DNA from: Plumapathes pennacea
Lineage: Eukaryota; Cnidaria; Anthozoa; Antipatharia; Myriopathidae
Length of the DNA: 64,000 bases
Direction of reading: 5' to 3'
Assembly: GCA_964036295.1 (NCBI GenBank)
Contig: OZ038462.1
Span: 16,621,264-16,685,263, forward strand
The notes below the pieces were generated by a model. The model was not told where the DNA came from. It worked only from the letters and a program-made list of their open reading frames with translations, and did not search any database. Each line of letters starts with the position of its first letter. Within the stretch, counting starts at the first letter, position 1. Position numbers and translations under genes: made by a program. Shown here piece by piece: positions 43,711-55,586 of this stretch.

Positions 43711-45163
43711 AAGGTGGAGCACAATTTTGGTTAATTTGAAAATTGACTGTTTCGGAAACGGGAATCAAAACTTTTGTCATTTTTATTCGAATTTTGATCA
43801 GTTTTGTTTTAAGGATTTTATTCTCTTTTAAAGAGGTGTGAGCATTTTGGGACCCTTATTTTACACAAACTTTTCAATAACACAAGAACGAAAACAAGTA
43901 TCGAAAATAGCTGACAAGATATTTGAGAAAATCTCGTTATTTACACCTCACGAAAATTTGAGCAGTATCGACTAAACCGCTCAAAAGTTTTAGTTCCCGA
44001 AAGGCCTAATTTTTCGCAAAAATCTTTGATCGATCTAATCTGGATCTCACTCTACCTTTAACGTGTATGAAAAATGTAATAGTAAATCTACATTCTTCAA
44101 AACGATACATAGTACATGCCTGTATACTTTAATAGCAACGCTACAAAAAATTGTTTTGAAAATATATATAAGGGGCCCACAAACCTTTATCGAGATCTTT
44201 AAAGAGTGGACCAAGCAGTAGTGATACACGTCATCTCGCCGATTTCAATGAAACTTGGCAGAATTAACAGGTTCAGCTAAATACTCAATAAGGCAAAGTG
44301 ATTGGGCTTTCCAACTTTTCCTTTGGAAGATAGACCAACCCCAATGTTTCTTTTTACCCAAAAATTGCAATAAGAAGCACAAGAACTAGATACTCCTTCT
44401 GCCCTCAGAATACACTGGATTTTATTGCTATTTTATATGGTTAGAGATTGTCCCTCTGTCAGTTAGGAGCTGTCAGTATGTACCCCTGTCACACAAGTTT
44501 CCACAATGAGGCAAAAATGCTCAACTTTCGATCCAAATATCTCCAATGCGAAACCTTCATTTTCAACACAAATTACAACACGGTTAAGACCAGTCCTTGA
44601 ACTTATAATATCAACAATAAAATTTCTGGCATCTGTTATTTTTTTGCGACAACAGCCGATTAAACCGCGTGATCGGCGACGGACGCCAAAAACAGAAAAG
44701 GCCCAAATCCAGTCGAATACAACATTACGGGAGCCGATCTTTAAATGCATTTTGTAAATTAGAGGCCAAGAAATGTATATGAATAATATTTATGGCAGGT
44801 AAATCTAGCTGACGGTGATAACCGTCTTTATATTCCTCGATTTAAACAGGAATGATGTCTGAATTTCCATTCTTACACTCTACATAGACCAGTGAACGGT
44901 CTACAAAGCTTCTTATCGTTACGTATAAATCATGGACATCATCTTGTAGTATTTATATTGCTCTTGTAACCATGCTGATCTGTCAAGGCACACGTAAGAC
45001 ACGCGACGTTTATTCGCCTTTCGATTATTTGGCGTCAAGTACAACCCGAGTCGTATTTCTCCCTAAAAATATTGTTGTAGCCAAGTTTCATTGAAATCGG
45101 TAAGATGGCATGTATCACCACTGCCTGGTCCTATGGTGGACCCACCTTTAATTCCATAATTTA
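43711..45163. repeat. Possible TTAA-flanked inverted-repeat element C
   Basis: Left end TTAAAGGTGG and right end CCACCTTTAA are complementary. A stronger inner inverted pair matches 44205-44262 with 45076-45135 (GATTTCAATGAAACTTGGC and its complement). The boundaries are uncertain; it could be two elements. The ORFs inside are short. Confidence 0.45.
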
Positions 45164-45499
45164 TAAAATACATTTGAGGAGCTGAATTCAAACTACAGAG
45201 GACTATAACTCTGATGCAAACACTGTTTAGGGGGCCTTGGGTTTTGAAACTCCTCTTTTCAAGGTTTTTTTAGTATTAATCAAAATGCCAAGTTGTGGTC
45301 AAGCACAAGCTGAGAGGTATAGCTAGTTTCAGTTAAACCTTTCTAAAATTAAGAGAAATAGCATTTTTGGATGTAGGGATATTTATAGATGTGAAGACAA
45401 ACAATCTTTACATACCACAGAAAAATGTACATGAAAACAGCAGTTTAGCTGATAATGAAAGTTTGATATCAACTGTCTTTGACTATTTTTGCACACCAG

Positions 45500-48400
45500 C
45501 ATTGCTCTTTGGACTTATTGTTGTTTGCCCATAGCGAATTGAATTTTGGGTAGACTTTTACAATTTGTGTGTTGGATTGTTGTTCTGTCCATTACATACA
45601 CGGACCTAGCAGAAATGATTCTCAACGACATCATAATCTATAATCCAAGGTTTAATCAAAGCATTTGTTCATTCCTAAAGCTTAATGTTTACAATTGCCT
45701 GAAAGCCATAGGTCATAGATTGGAGGTCGAACCACAGCTCTGTGGATATAAAGTTTTTGTTAACTGCTTCTTCTCTCCATCGTTTAAAGAAACTTATACA
45801 TTCCATTAAATGGTTCAGTTTCCGATCAGTGGGATGTGCAATAGATTGTTTATCATTTAAAATTTTGAGCATTGTGGAGGTATGCTCAAGAGGTTTAATT
45901 ATCAAATCAAGTTCCATGCCATCTTTGCCACTGTCACTGAAATGTCATCTGTATGCCTATAATATACAAGACAGTTTAATTTGTTGCTGACATTATCTGA
46001 AACTGATCCAAAAATTATTTAACGAATTATTGGCACCCCATGTACTCTTCTTCCCCCTTTATTTAATTATACAAGACAATATATACTTTGTTTTGACCCC
46101 CCCCCCCAAAAAAAGAAAACACACTCAAAGGGCAACAGCAGCAAAGATCTATCTGATCTCCTTCTGTAAACATTGGGTCGATTTATTTATTCTCCGATTT
46201 ATTTATTTATTACAGGGATGTTTGATATGTGTATAAATACATGACTCCTAAATCATCATCATATTGAACATCGATCATGATGCACCAATGCCTGGTCAGG
46301 CAATACTAAAAGCCCATATATAGCAATATCAACTTGTAATGTTTTTACAAATTAGCTATTTACATGTACCTAATCAAGAACAGCATCTCTGAATCAAGGA
46401 CATCTTCTGCCAAGCGGTTCCTCATTTTTTCAGATGGGTCTAGGTGGAAATGCTGCTGTCTCAGTCCTTTATGGACAGGCAGCGAGTTAGAATTTATGGT
46501 CCCAATTGTATGCATCTACGAACTGGGACCAAAGTATGGTCTTCCCACCAACAATGAGGCAGCGAGGTTTCGCGGTTCTGTTGCTCTTCTTAATGTTGCT
46601 TCTTATTTTCTTAAAGTTGTGCTAACAAATATCAAAACAAAACAAATAAAAAGCTAAGAAAGAAACACGTAAGTTATGTATTATACACTCATGTCAAGAT
46701 ATATAAACAATAATGTTTAGACTGAGCAGAACAAAATGTAATTGGAATAGAAAAATAGTATTTAGAGAAACTTACAGACAAAAATTTGCCTGTCAAGAAG
46801 GAATTTCGTGTGTACCTTGGAATCAACTAAAAACACCATAGGACTTCCCGTGTACATGTTGCATGTCACAAATTTTTTTTCCACTGCATGGAATTCATCA
46901 AAGTGCATCTGAATAAACTTCCGATTGCACTCTGCACCATCCAGGATGCACCAATAAATCCTGAAAACAACTTTAATAAGTGACCACAATGAAAAAATGC
47001 AAAAAATATTTGATGTAGTAAATATATTACAATAATTATTTGATTGATTAGTAATACCAACAACCTTTATATTAATATAACCAAATATTTTTACCTCCTA
47101 AAATTTCCATGTCATCATGTACCTGTCCAAGGCTCACAAAGCCAACGAAGCGATGCGTCCCATTTTTGACAACTAATTCTAAGTTTTCCTGTTTAGCAGA
47201 ACAAAAGAAATTTGGTGTCGTTAGATATAGATATTAAAATTCTGTATTTTGTGTCAGTAATCAGCTGAACATTTTTGTTACAGATCATGTTCATGAATTA
47301 AAGATACTGTAGAGATATAAAAATATGCAAGAAAACAGACAGGCCAGGGGCAGCAAGTGAAAAAAATAGTGCGAGTGCATGAAAAATACTTGGATCTTCA
47401 TCTCATCCATAACAAATCTTCGCCAATAGTCCATGTCCCCCAACTTCTTCTCTTGTGCCTGATGGATACGCCACTGCAAGATGTCCCACTGCCACGTAGG
47501 TTGTTGTTCGATTTTGTTTTTGTGCAACCTGCATGCAACAAATTAAAAAATTAGAAAACTACACAAAGAATGATTCCTTTTTCCTTTGGTTGATGCAATG
47601 TATATAATTTCTTACTGAATTGTCCTGTTGCTTGGTAAAATGACGAAGCTTCGCAGAGAGTCAAAGACATACGGATTTTTGCAGTACAAGTCCAAACAAA
47701 GTCGCAAAACCCTGTAAGAAGAGAGTTATACCAATGGTTAAACTGGGGCTAGGTGGGGGGAAGGGGGTAGGGGGAAAAGATTGCCATCCAATCCCACTTT
47801 TTCTTCAGGTATTTGTTGAAGTACAAAGTTGCCCTATATATTAGTTAGGGTGTTATATTAGTAGACCTCAGGTATAATAAAAGATTCGTAGGCTTGCCCA
47901 AATGTGTGCATATATTTTTCTACTTATTTGGGATGCCACCTGTAGCCATTCTTTGATGAAATTTGAAGTCCCCTCACTTGCTGTTCCCACAAAGTGTGCA
48001 TGCATCTCACTTGGCACGTCTTTGCTGTCCACATTGCCCAATATATCCAAGACGTCCTGTGGTCATCTTCCTCCAGTGCAATCAGGTCAGCTTCAATACG
48101 TGCAGCCAAACGTTTTTCTGTCTTTTGTGTTTTTGCAAACTGTTTTCACTTTCTTTAGCTTTTTCAGTAGGTTTTCCCTTGAAAGGTGTTTGTCGTTTGT
48201 TTTTGGATGTACATGGTTTCTTGGTTTTTATCTTGATTGTTTCTTGTTCTCAACTTTCGCGAGAGATGTACATGCAACACAGTGGGAGCCCGTCGGTGCA
48301 AATAATTTGTAGTCTTGAGAATATGCTCTGTTTTCAGCAGAGGACTGATCGCCAGAACAGGATTGAATTCGGGCATGACGATAAGGAAGCGAACAGATCA

Positions 48401-49129
48401 ACCCTTCTTTAACTGGAAAGCCCATGCGTCTTGACGAGCTATCCACGAAACGAAGGACGATGGGCAGCATGTTTTCGAGAGACATACTTCTGATTTGAGA
48501 AATCAGATTCAGATCAACCAGATCATTGGAAAAGCCATGCGAATGGATGGTTATATCATTTGTCAATTCTTTTCTTTTAAAAGAGACCTGTTACCGCACG
48601 CTGCCCATCTATCTTCCAGTGTTCCAATTTTGTTAGCAAAATATCAGAGTCGGCATGACTAGGGACTGCGGTCCAACCGTCGGGAAGGCTGCGAGGCACG
48701 CCACTGTCAGCCGAGTCGCTCAAGGTAGAATGACGGCTAAGGTTTAAATAGCTATACGTCGCAGCTTGTGAACCCTTCTGGCAAACTTTCTTCACTCTTT
48801 TTATCTTATCGCCCCAAATATCTTTGATGATACGGCCAAGTGAATTATTCGACAACGGCAAATTATGCTCAAATTCGTTACTCGGCAGATTCTCTTTGGT
48901 GGCTTAAGAATCGTCCAAAATATCTTCCATAAAGATGAAGCTGCCCGCCACAAAGTAAAAGTTTGCCAAGTTCCTTTAAGGAAAAGAACAAAAGTAGTAA
49001 ATAATTTTAGCTCGTATATATTCATTTGGACTAGCAGCCGTTAGTAATCGGCTTCACTTACCAGAACTTGGCAGCAAGAACTTTATCCATCCGAGTTCCT
49101 TTTTTTGGTGGGCTGTCTTTGTGTTCCAT
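45500..49129 (-). pseudogene. P-element/THAP9-like transposase, multi-exon, broken
   Basis: Exons on the minus strand: 49129-49062 (ATG start, donor GTAAGT); from 48973 through about 47935, with stops and slips, including an FVDSSSRRMGFP region and LWEQQVRGLQ ... YRWHPK; 47711-47616 (LRLCLDLYCKNPYVFDSLRS); 47528-47391 (RRFVMDEMKIQ); 47188-47095 (NGTHRFVGFVSLGQ); 46960-46816 (YWCILDGAECNRKFIQMHF); 46621-46369 (HNFKKIRSNIKKS); and about 45937-45530 (STELWFDLQSMTYGF, WIIDYDVVENHF). This order matches P-element-type transposases. Defects include TAA after the second-exon DILDDS, slips near 48570 and in 46621-46369, and stops in 48200-48100. No THAP domain is evident at the N-terminus. No terminal repeats were found, so it may be a former host-domesticated copy. 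Confidence 0.75.
46196..46216. repeat. Short TTTATTTATT tract
   Basis: Low-complexity run inside an intron of the transposase-like gene. A C-run lies nearby at 46097-46106. Confidence 0.7.
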
Positions 49130-50400
49130 GACTTTATAAGGCCAGTATCGAGGAAAAGCAATAACACAGCTTTACGAATAGAGCATCTAAGGAATATGAA
49201 TCAGCCATTGACATTTGCAGTCGGAACTTCCGGAAGTCCATTTGAATCCTCTAGCTGTCATTGATTGGTAGATGAAGACGAGGGCTGTCAAAAGAGTGCT
49301 GCGCATGGAGAGAGTGTGACGCTACCCCCGACAGATTTCGTTTTGTCGCTTGTCGATCAAATATCCAAGGCGTCGTTCGACCAATGGGAAGCACGCTTTT
49401 AGGACGGCGGCTGGGCTTTTACGAAAAGATGTCCAGCCGTTTGCGTCAAGCATCAAAGCTGGCGAAATTGTGGCTGTTTGACGGAGCATGCCGTTGAATT
49501 TGAAAGCTTTCGGGTGGCGTGAATCTGCCTAAACGGCAATATGATGAGGGAAATTTATCGAGTAAAGGTGTGGTGGAGGAATTTTTGGCGTTGGAAGAAT
49601 TCAGCCGCATTTATCGGCGCTCGAATGAAGACCTCCCACCAACGGAGTTTCCAGCTTTCTCTCTCTTTTGGGAAGGAAACATCGGCAGGAATTCGTACCA
49701 CTTCTACTGGCGGCTTTAAATTGATACAAAGGACATAGGGACATAGGAGAGAACTACTAACAGGTAGCGAATGTTTATTTGCACGCAGTGAGTCGTAAAT
49801 CACTAGTCTTTGGGCAGGCAGTCTTTTCCTCCTCCCCTCACCCCCAACCCCCCTGGCCTGTCTTTGTCGCTCGGCCTCAGTCTCTCCGCTGCCAACCAGT
49901 AAAAGATGGCGCCCCACTGTTCAACCGCATCGAATGAGACCGTTAGTTACGCAACCTAAAACTCGTGAGGCGGCGCATTCATTCCGATAAAAGATAACAT
50001 TTTGTTATTAGTCTGAGGAACACATATTCCAACTTATCCAACTGATTTTGATACGTACGATGATGGCGTTTAAGGCCCCCACTTTTGGTCTCGGCCTTGC
50101 ATTGTTGGGGTTGTGGAACTCTTTGTTGGTCCCCCACCATTTTAGTTTGTTTGTGTGCCAATTGTCACGGTCTGTCTGTCTGTCTTTAATAAGTACAGGC
50201 ATAACATTAATTTCAATTTTATTAATTTATTTATGCCAAATGGTTCTGCAATGCAAAAAACATTGAATAATGAAATCAAGGCGATCTTAAGATATTACCA
50301 GAACCAAACGATTTTGTAGATTTAGATATTAAGATTACGAAATTTAGATAATAAGCTTTTGGAAAGTGGTCCTTTGTAGGGGGTGATACCTTATTATAAA
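49130..50400. other. No recognised gene; 5' flank of the transposase-like gene
   Basis: Higher GC than its surroundings between 49200 and 49500. A 120-codon minus-strand ORF (49555-49917) and overlapping plus-strand ORFs resemble nothing known. The minus strand near 49905 reads TGGTTGGCAGCGGAGAG, faintly like a retroelement primer site, but no LTR was found. Confidence 0.3.
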
Positions 50401-51496
50401 ATAACTATGATACTACGCGCGCTCTGATTGGTTAAAAAACCATTTTATAAATAAGTACAAAGACATGGAAATGACGAACAATCCTGAAATTAAAAGACTG
50501 CGTGTCGTCCCCTACTTGAAAGATTCATGTGTTACAAAACTGCAGTGGGCTATTAGAGCAAATAGTGAAGCCATGTGCAAATCATTTGCAATGTGAAGCA
50601 GCGTGAAGAAAAGTTGTCTGAATATTGCATGAAATGTAATTCGGAAACCGTGAGACAGAAAGCCAACAATTAATATATAGTCAAAGAATATTCTCTAAAG
50701 TTTCTAACGTTTATACCTTCGTCTCCTGTGGCTCGTAGCTAGTAACTAGATGGCTTTGATCACCGGAGTTTCACACGAATAATTGCAGGTTTATGGTGAT
50801 GAAGGCACAAACAGTCTTCGCTAATGAGTCTGTCTCGGCTGTCGGCTCGGTGGCACAAAAGCTGTTGAGTCAATTCAATGGAGTTGACTGTCGTCCGGCA
50901 GAGTTCAAGTAATGCTCAAGTAAAGCAAACAAATGTACAAACTACCTTCTTCAGCAGGATAGTGTTGTTGTGCAGACATGTTTACGTCGAGTGACACCGT
51001 TGTCCTGAAAGTTGAAACCTGACGGCTCAAAACATTCTCGCCAGTTCTTTTGAATTCTTGACAAAAGTGGTACTAATATCTCACACATTTCTTGTGAAAT
51101 TCATCTTCATTTAGCAGCCTGTCAACTTTTTCAAGTGAACGGGAGTGGTGTTCCGTTTTCATTCATGGACTGACTTGAGCGAAGTGCCGTGAAACAGACT
51201 TTCCGATTGGACGAGCGTGCGTTTTGACGTTTTTCGGGAGAATCTTGAGCTTGATCATTTTCAATATAAAGTTCTTTCAGGTAATAAAAGCTTCGTTATT
51301 TTATAAAAGCAATATGACACTCGTTTCCATGTCTATGTACTCTTATATAAACACTTGGGATGTTGTGAGAACACTCGAAAAAGTTCAAAATCACTCGCCG
51401 AAGCGGCTCGTGATTTTGAACTTTTTCTCGTGTTCTCCCAACATCCCGCGTGCTTATATAAGAGTACATAGACATGGAAACTCGTGTTATATTGCT
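50401..51496. repeat. Hairpin-ended noncoding element H2
   Basis: It opens with CGCGCGCTCTGATTGGTTAA near 50416 and ends with the hairpin after TTTTATAAAAG, the same layout as H1. The left boundary is uncertain. No ORF. Confidence 0.5.
51308..51496. repeat. Long hairpin of element H2 (arms about 85 bp)
   Basis: AGCAATATGACACTCG pairs with the right end. TTTCCATGTCTATGTACTCT then pairs with its complement, and the core GGGATGTTGTGAGAACACTCG with CTCGTGTTCTCCCAACATCCC. Inside, AAAGTTCAAAATCACTCG pairs with CGTGATTTTGAACTTT. Outer arms and loop differ wholly from H1 while the core is shared. Confidence 0.87.
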
Positions 51497-51535
51497 TAAA
51501 TACAGAATGTGTAGAATACTAGCCCATGTATCACC

Positions 51536-51700
51536 GCTAAATGTAATAACAACGCTAAATGTAATACCCACCGTAAATGTAATAAAATTTAACGCTAAAT
51601 GTAATAAATGGTCAACCGTAAATGTAATAACTTTTAACGCTAAATGTAATAATCTGACTCACTGTAATTGTAATAACATTTAACCCTAAATGTAATAAAG
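51536..51700 (+). repeat. Eight copies of degenerate CGCTAAATGTAATAA
   Basis: Copies at about 51537, 51554, 51571, 51592, 51616, 51638, 51662 and 51684, spaced 17-24 bp. The variants are CGCTAAATG, CCGTAAATG, CTGTAATTG and CCCTAAATG, all ending TAATA. The spacing is irregular, so this is not a simple tandem repeat. Confidence 0.8.
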
Positions 51701-51892
51701 GTGTCCCACTAATTGATTTATGCGAGTCATTGCCGGAGTTGGTACCACCAAACCTCAAGTAACACAGCATATGTCACGTGGCCGAATACGATGGTCGCCA
51801 TGGCAACAAGATAAATTCAATTCGGAGTTGCCAAGTTGGGTATATTATAAAGCTGAACTGGACTTTGGACTGGACTTGGATCGCATTTTATT

Positions 51893-51989
51893 TTCCCCGA
51901 GCGAAGCGAGGGTAATAATCACGACGCTAATGCAGCAAAATCGCCTTATTTGAAGACTCCAAGCGTGTCGCCATCTCGAAATTTAATGT

Positions 51990-52020
<31 letters not shown>

Positions 52021-53490
52021 GTACGACCTCGTCCCCAGGGCCATCCGCGTCGAGCGACCACTGCAGGCGAGGTTACATCGGCAGCTTAACTGTATACCGC
52101 CATTTTCTTGGTGACATGTGGTAGAGTACGAACGGAAGTGATTTTGTACAACAAGATGCAGATACAAGGCCAAGCAGTTCGACGGACTGCTGTAAACTGC
52201 CTGGATATTTTGCCAGTATATGGGAGGCAAGCTTGCTAGCCGTGAAACGGATTCTTTAAGGCATCGACTGGCCGACCTGAACACAATCCCAGACGCCAGT
52301 ATTGTGTTAAAACGCAGACACTTCTTCAGAAAGAAATAGCAAAATACAGTTGGTGGAAATCGAACAATCATCGTGGCAAATTTCACCTTTTACAGTAACA
52401 GGAATGTAGTTTTCAGAATCCAAGTTTGACAAGTGGAATTTTCGTACTGTATGAGGACTGCTCTATACAGTGTATTTTGAAATCATTGAAGACGTAAACA
52501 ATAGTGTTTTGGGTTTTGTTTCCTTTGCTGGAAAAGAGCTAAAGCTGTGGCTTTCAGGAACCGGTAAGTTTTGAAAAGTTACATAAATTAACGTACAGTA
52601 CGCTTGTCGTGTTATCATTATGGTATTTCAACAATTGCAGTATATTTTGTCGTTTGATGCCCCGGGAACTGTGATGAAGGCCAAGTAGGAGTATATTGTG
52701 ATCTTTTCACTAATTTTCAAAGCTATTTCAGAGTGCCTTCGTGCAAGATTGTGTCATCCGAATCCCGACATATTTGCATATAAATTTTGCTGACAGTCTG
52801 ACACATGCTGTGAGGTTTTCTCGCCGTGTTTGTTGGCACACTGTATTAAGGATGAAATGTAACCGGATTGAAGTGCTTTTGCTTTCTGAAGGCTATTAAA
52901 GTAGAAAATACTCGCTTTCCAAATTAAACAATTACAATCTATATTGTATATTATTGTCTGTGGGTGGCCGAATTTGCTCGCTCAACACAATCGGACATTG
53001 TATTATTTAGTGACCGGGTTTACTCGCTCAATACAATCGGACCTTGTATTATTTAGTGACTTGATTTCTTTTTTCTGTCAAAGATTTTAAAATCGTCAAA
53101 CGCGGTTTGAAAAGTTGCTGTGTTCAAAATTGAATCCTTGCATAAATTCACACGGTTCCGAGAGCGTGAGCAAGCGACTCGCTTTGACGGTTCTAAATTT
53201 GTTACACTCGAAGAAGCGTATTAAATTGATAAAGTTAAAAAAAAAAAAAAAAAAAAAAAAAACATACATACATACATACATACATACATACATACATACA
53301 TACATACACGTGTGTGGTTAGGATAAAGCGTTGGCTGGAGAAATTGCGGCTTTTCTTGAAATTCATAAAAATTTCGGTGTCTAAGATCGACTTTGCATGG
53401 CTTTCAAGCCTCGGGAGTATTCTGTAGTTGCGTGTAAATGTTGTCTCAGCGAATGTTGGAGTTCGTCTAGTGTCTACGAAAATTACAGAC
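51893..53490 (+). repeat. Dispersed repeat R1, copy 4 (long form)
   Basis: Aligns with 18223-19710 throughout. Contains (TG)n at 51991-52021, poly-A at 53237-53262 and (CATA)n at 53263-53308, the last two absent or shorter in copy 2. Its right end, at AATTACAGAC, abuts a gypsy gag fragment. Confidence 0.8.
53263..53308. repeat. (CATA)n microsatellite
   Basis: About eleven CATA units following a poly-A run within R1 copy 4. Confidence 0.95.
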
Positions 53491-53826
53491 GGCTTGAAGC
53501 TGAACTTTTCCGGCGGTGGAACTTGATAATTTGCCACTGATACCTCTTGCACGCTGGCTGGCTGGACGGCTATCAGTGCAGGTCCCAAATTTGCTGCTTC
53601 GGCAGGCGCTTGGATCGCATCGTCTTCGTTTTCATGAGCTTCGGCTCCAAGTTGTCCTTGGTCTTCCATGTTTTCCTTTTAGGAAGATCCCACCGCTGCC
53701 ACCATGTTGAGCTATTCGTATTAAGACACACACACGTGTTGACTCAACGAGGTGCCATCTTTAATAACTGTCAGCCCTTGCGGCCCCTGGACTCTTAATA
53801 CAGGCTTCATGTAAGCCAACACAACA
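53491..53826 (-). mobile_element. 5' end of a second Ty3/gypsy element
   Basis: On the minus strand: an LTR (53826-53705), a primer-binding site TGGTGGCAGCGGTGGGAT directly inside it (53704-53687), an ATG at 53669, and a gag start leading to VPPPEKFSFKP, a phrase typical of gypsy gag N-termini. The coding sequence stops at the R1 boundary (53490), so the rest of the element is missing here. Confidence 0.75.
53705..53826 (-). repeat. LTR of the second gypsy element
   Basis: 122 bp, TGTTG...CAACA ends. A second copy was not found in the window, so the boundary rests on the terminal inverted pentamers and the adjoining primer site. Confidence 0.65.
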
Positions 53827-53837
53827 GTCTCCTGTTT

Positions 53838-54655
53838 GGATTTTTAAGGTAAGGGTCCCTCCTTTGTTTTTGTTAAGGGTCCCCCTATGGTTTTTTTGGT
53901 GAGGGTCCCCTTTTGGGGTTTTTAATGTAAGGGTCCCCCTTTTTTTTTGTTTGTTTGTTTTGTTTTTTTTTTTTTGGTATGGGCTTCCCTGTTTTTTTCT
54001 TTTGGTAAGGGTCCCCCATTTGGTTTTTTAAGGCAAGTTTAAGTTAAGTTCTTTATTCACACTTATTTGTATTTACAGCAAGATATTTGAAAATAGTAGC
54101 TATAGATAAAATTAAGGAAGATGAAGGAACAAATTACATTCATAAGAGAAAAAGTGCGTAGAGGGCAAAGGACCCCCCTTTGGCTTTTTTAAAGTAAGGA
54201 TCCCCTTTGCTTTTTAGGTTAAGGGTCCCTACTTTGTTTTTTGGTAAGCTTCCCCTTTTGGTTCTTTTTAAAGAAGGCGTCCCATTTTTGGAAGTTTTGT
54301 TAAGGTCGCCCTTTGTTATTTTTTGGTTAGGGTCACCCCTTTGGTTTTTCTGTTGAGGGTTTCCTCTTTGGTTTTTTGGGTAAGGGTTTCCCCTTTCGCT
54401 TTTAGAAAGGGTCCCCCTTTTGTTTTTTTAAGGTAAGGGTTCCCCTTTTTTGATAAGGGTCCCTGTTTGTTTTTTTAAAGGGTCCCCTATTCGATATTTT
54501 TTGGTAAAAGTCCCCCCTTTGGTAGTTTTTGGTAAGGACCTCTCCTCTGGTTTTTTGGTAAGGGTCTCCCTTTTGGATTTCTTTTTTCTGTAAGGGTCCC
54601 CTCTTTGTTTATTTTGGTGAGGGTCCCTTCTTTGGATTTTTAAAGTAAGGGTGCT
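53838..54655. repeat. Degenerate T/GGGTCCC minisatellite
   Basis: About 25 units of roughly 25-35 bp with the core TTTTTGGTAAGGGTCCCC. The array is interrupted at 54035-54180 by unrelated AT-rich sequence starting AAGTTCTTTATTCACAC, possibly a LINE tail. Confidence 0.85.
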
Positions 54656-54659
54656 TTGC

Positions 54660-54932
54660 TCAGTAACCGCTTCTGCAGTAACGTCCCTTAAGATTTGCAT
54701 TTACAGGGAGGCTAGTGTGAGAGCAGCAGCAGTAACCGCTTCTGCAATGACGTCCCTTAAGATTTGCATTTACAGGGAGACTAGTGTGAGAGCAGGAGCA
54801 GTAATCGCTCCTGCAGTAGCGTCCCTGTAATTCTTACACCTACAGGAAGGCTGTGTGAGAGCAGGAGCAGTAACTGCTCCAGCACTAACGTCCCTGTAAT
54901 TCTTACACCTACAGCAAGGCTAGTACAAGAGC
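54660..54932. repeat. 69-bp tandem repeat, four units
   Basis: Units start at about 54660, 54730, 54799 and 54868 with CAGTAACCGCTTCTGCARTR-ACGTCCCT and end in TACAGGGAGRCTAGTGTGAGAG. Units 1-2 and units 3-4 form two subtypes. Confidence 0.85.
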
Positions 54933-55010
54933 ATTGTCTGAATGACAATGTTATGACGCGTTTCATGATCAATAAGAGGACAGACACGTAAAAAATTGAC
55001 GTCAATTTGT

Positions 55011-55246
55011 TAAATAATTGAACAAAAACCGCAACAGCGCAAGTAGATGTCAACAAAAATCTCACGTTACATACTTAAAACGCCGCTTGCGGTGAACATT
55101 AACCAATGAAATTATAGTATTGCTTTCACGTCAATCAAACTTCAAAATCCTAGAGGGGGATGTGTTTTACCAATAGCCATGATACCTACGTTTTTGGCTC
55201 TCGGGTGAAAACAATTATATGCTGGGCCCTTAGGCCCAGCATAAAA
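55011..55246 (+). repeat. Dispersed repeat S, copy 2
   Basis: Aligns with 28408-28663, with the same palindromic CCCTTAGGCCCAGCATAA tail. Confidence 0.75.
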
Positions 55247-55586
55247 ATATTATCACAACCGGTCGCAGGTTGCTCGAAATATACTCGTAGCAGTTCAGTC
55301 CTACAAATAACTAGCGCAACAGCACAGCAGAAATGATCAGCAAGAGTTTGCAAAGAGCTTACAAACCTTGTGAAAGTCTTCGGTACTAGGCTCTTTAAAT
55401 GTGCTCAACATTGTTTGCTCGCTCACAATACCTCCATATGTCATCATGACAGAGTTGTACAATAGTTCTACAGTGAAAATAAGATACTGTCTATATACGA
55501 TACATTGTCAATCTATCTTAAACAGAGTGATACCAGCTCTTAAGAGAACTAGATTAACTGCGACGGCGTGGTGATAAAAACGCTGC
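55247..55586. other. No recognised feature
   Basis: Short unique stretch between repeat S and the hairpin. Confidence 0.3.

Noticed and set aside
49555..49917. Minus-strand ORF as a gag gene beside a primer-binding site
   Set aside because: TGGTTGGCAGCGG looks like a primer site, but no LTR end (CA) precedes it and the protein lacks gag motifs.
53096..53305. ORFs reading repeated Met-Tyr-Val-Cys or Thr-Tyr-Ile-His
   Set aside because: Translations of the CATA microsatellite and adjoining poly-A.
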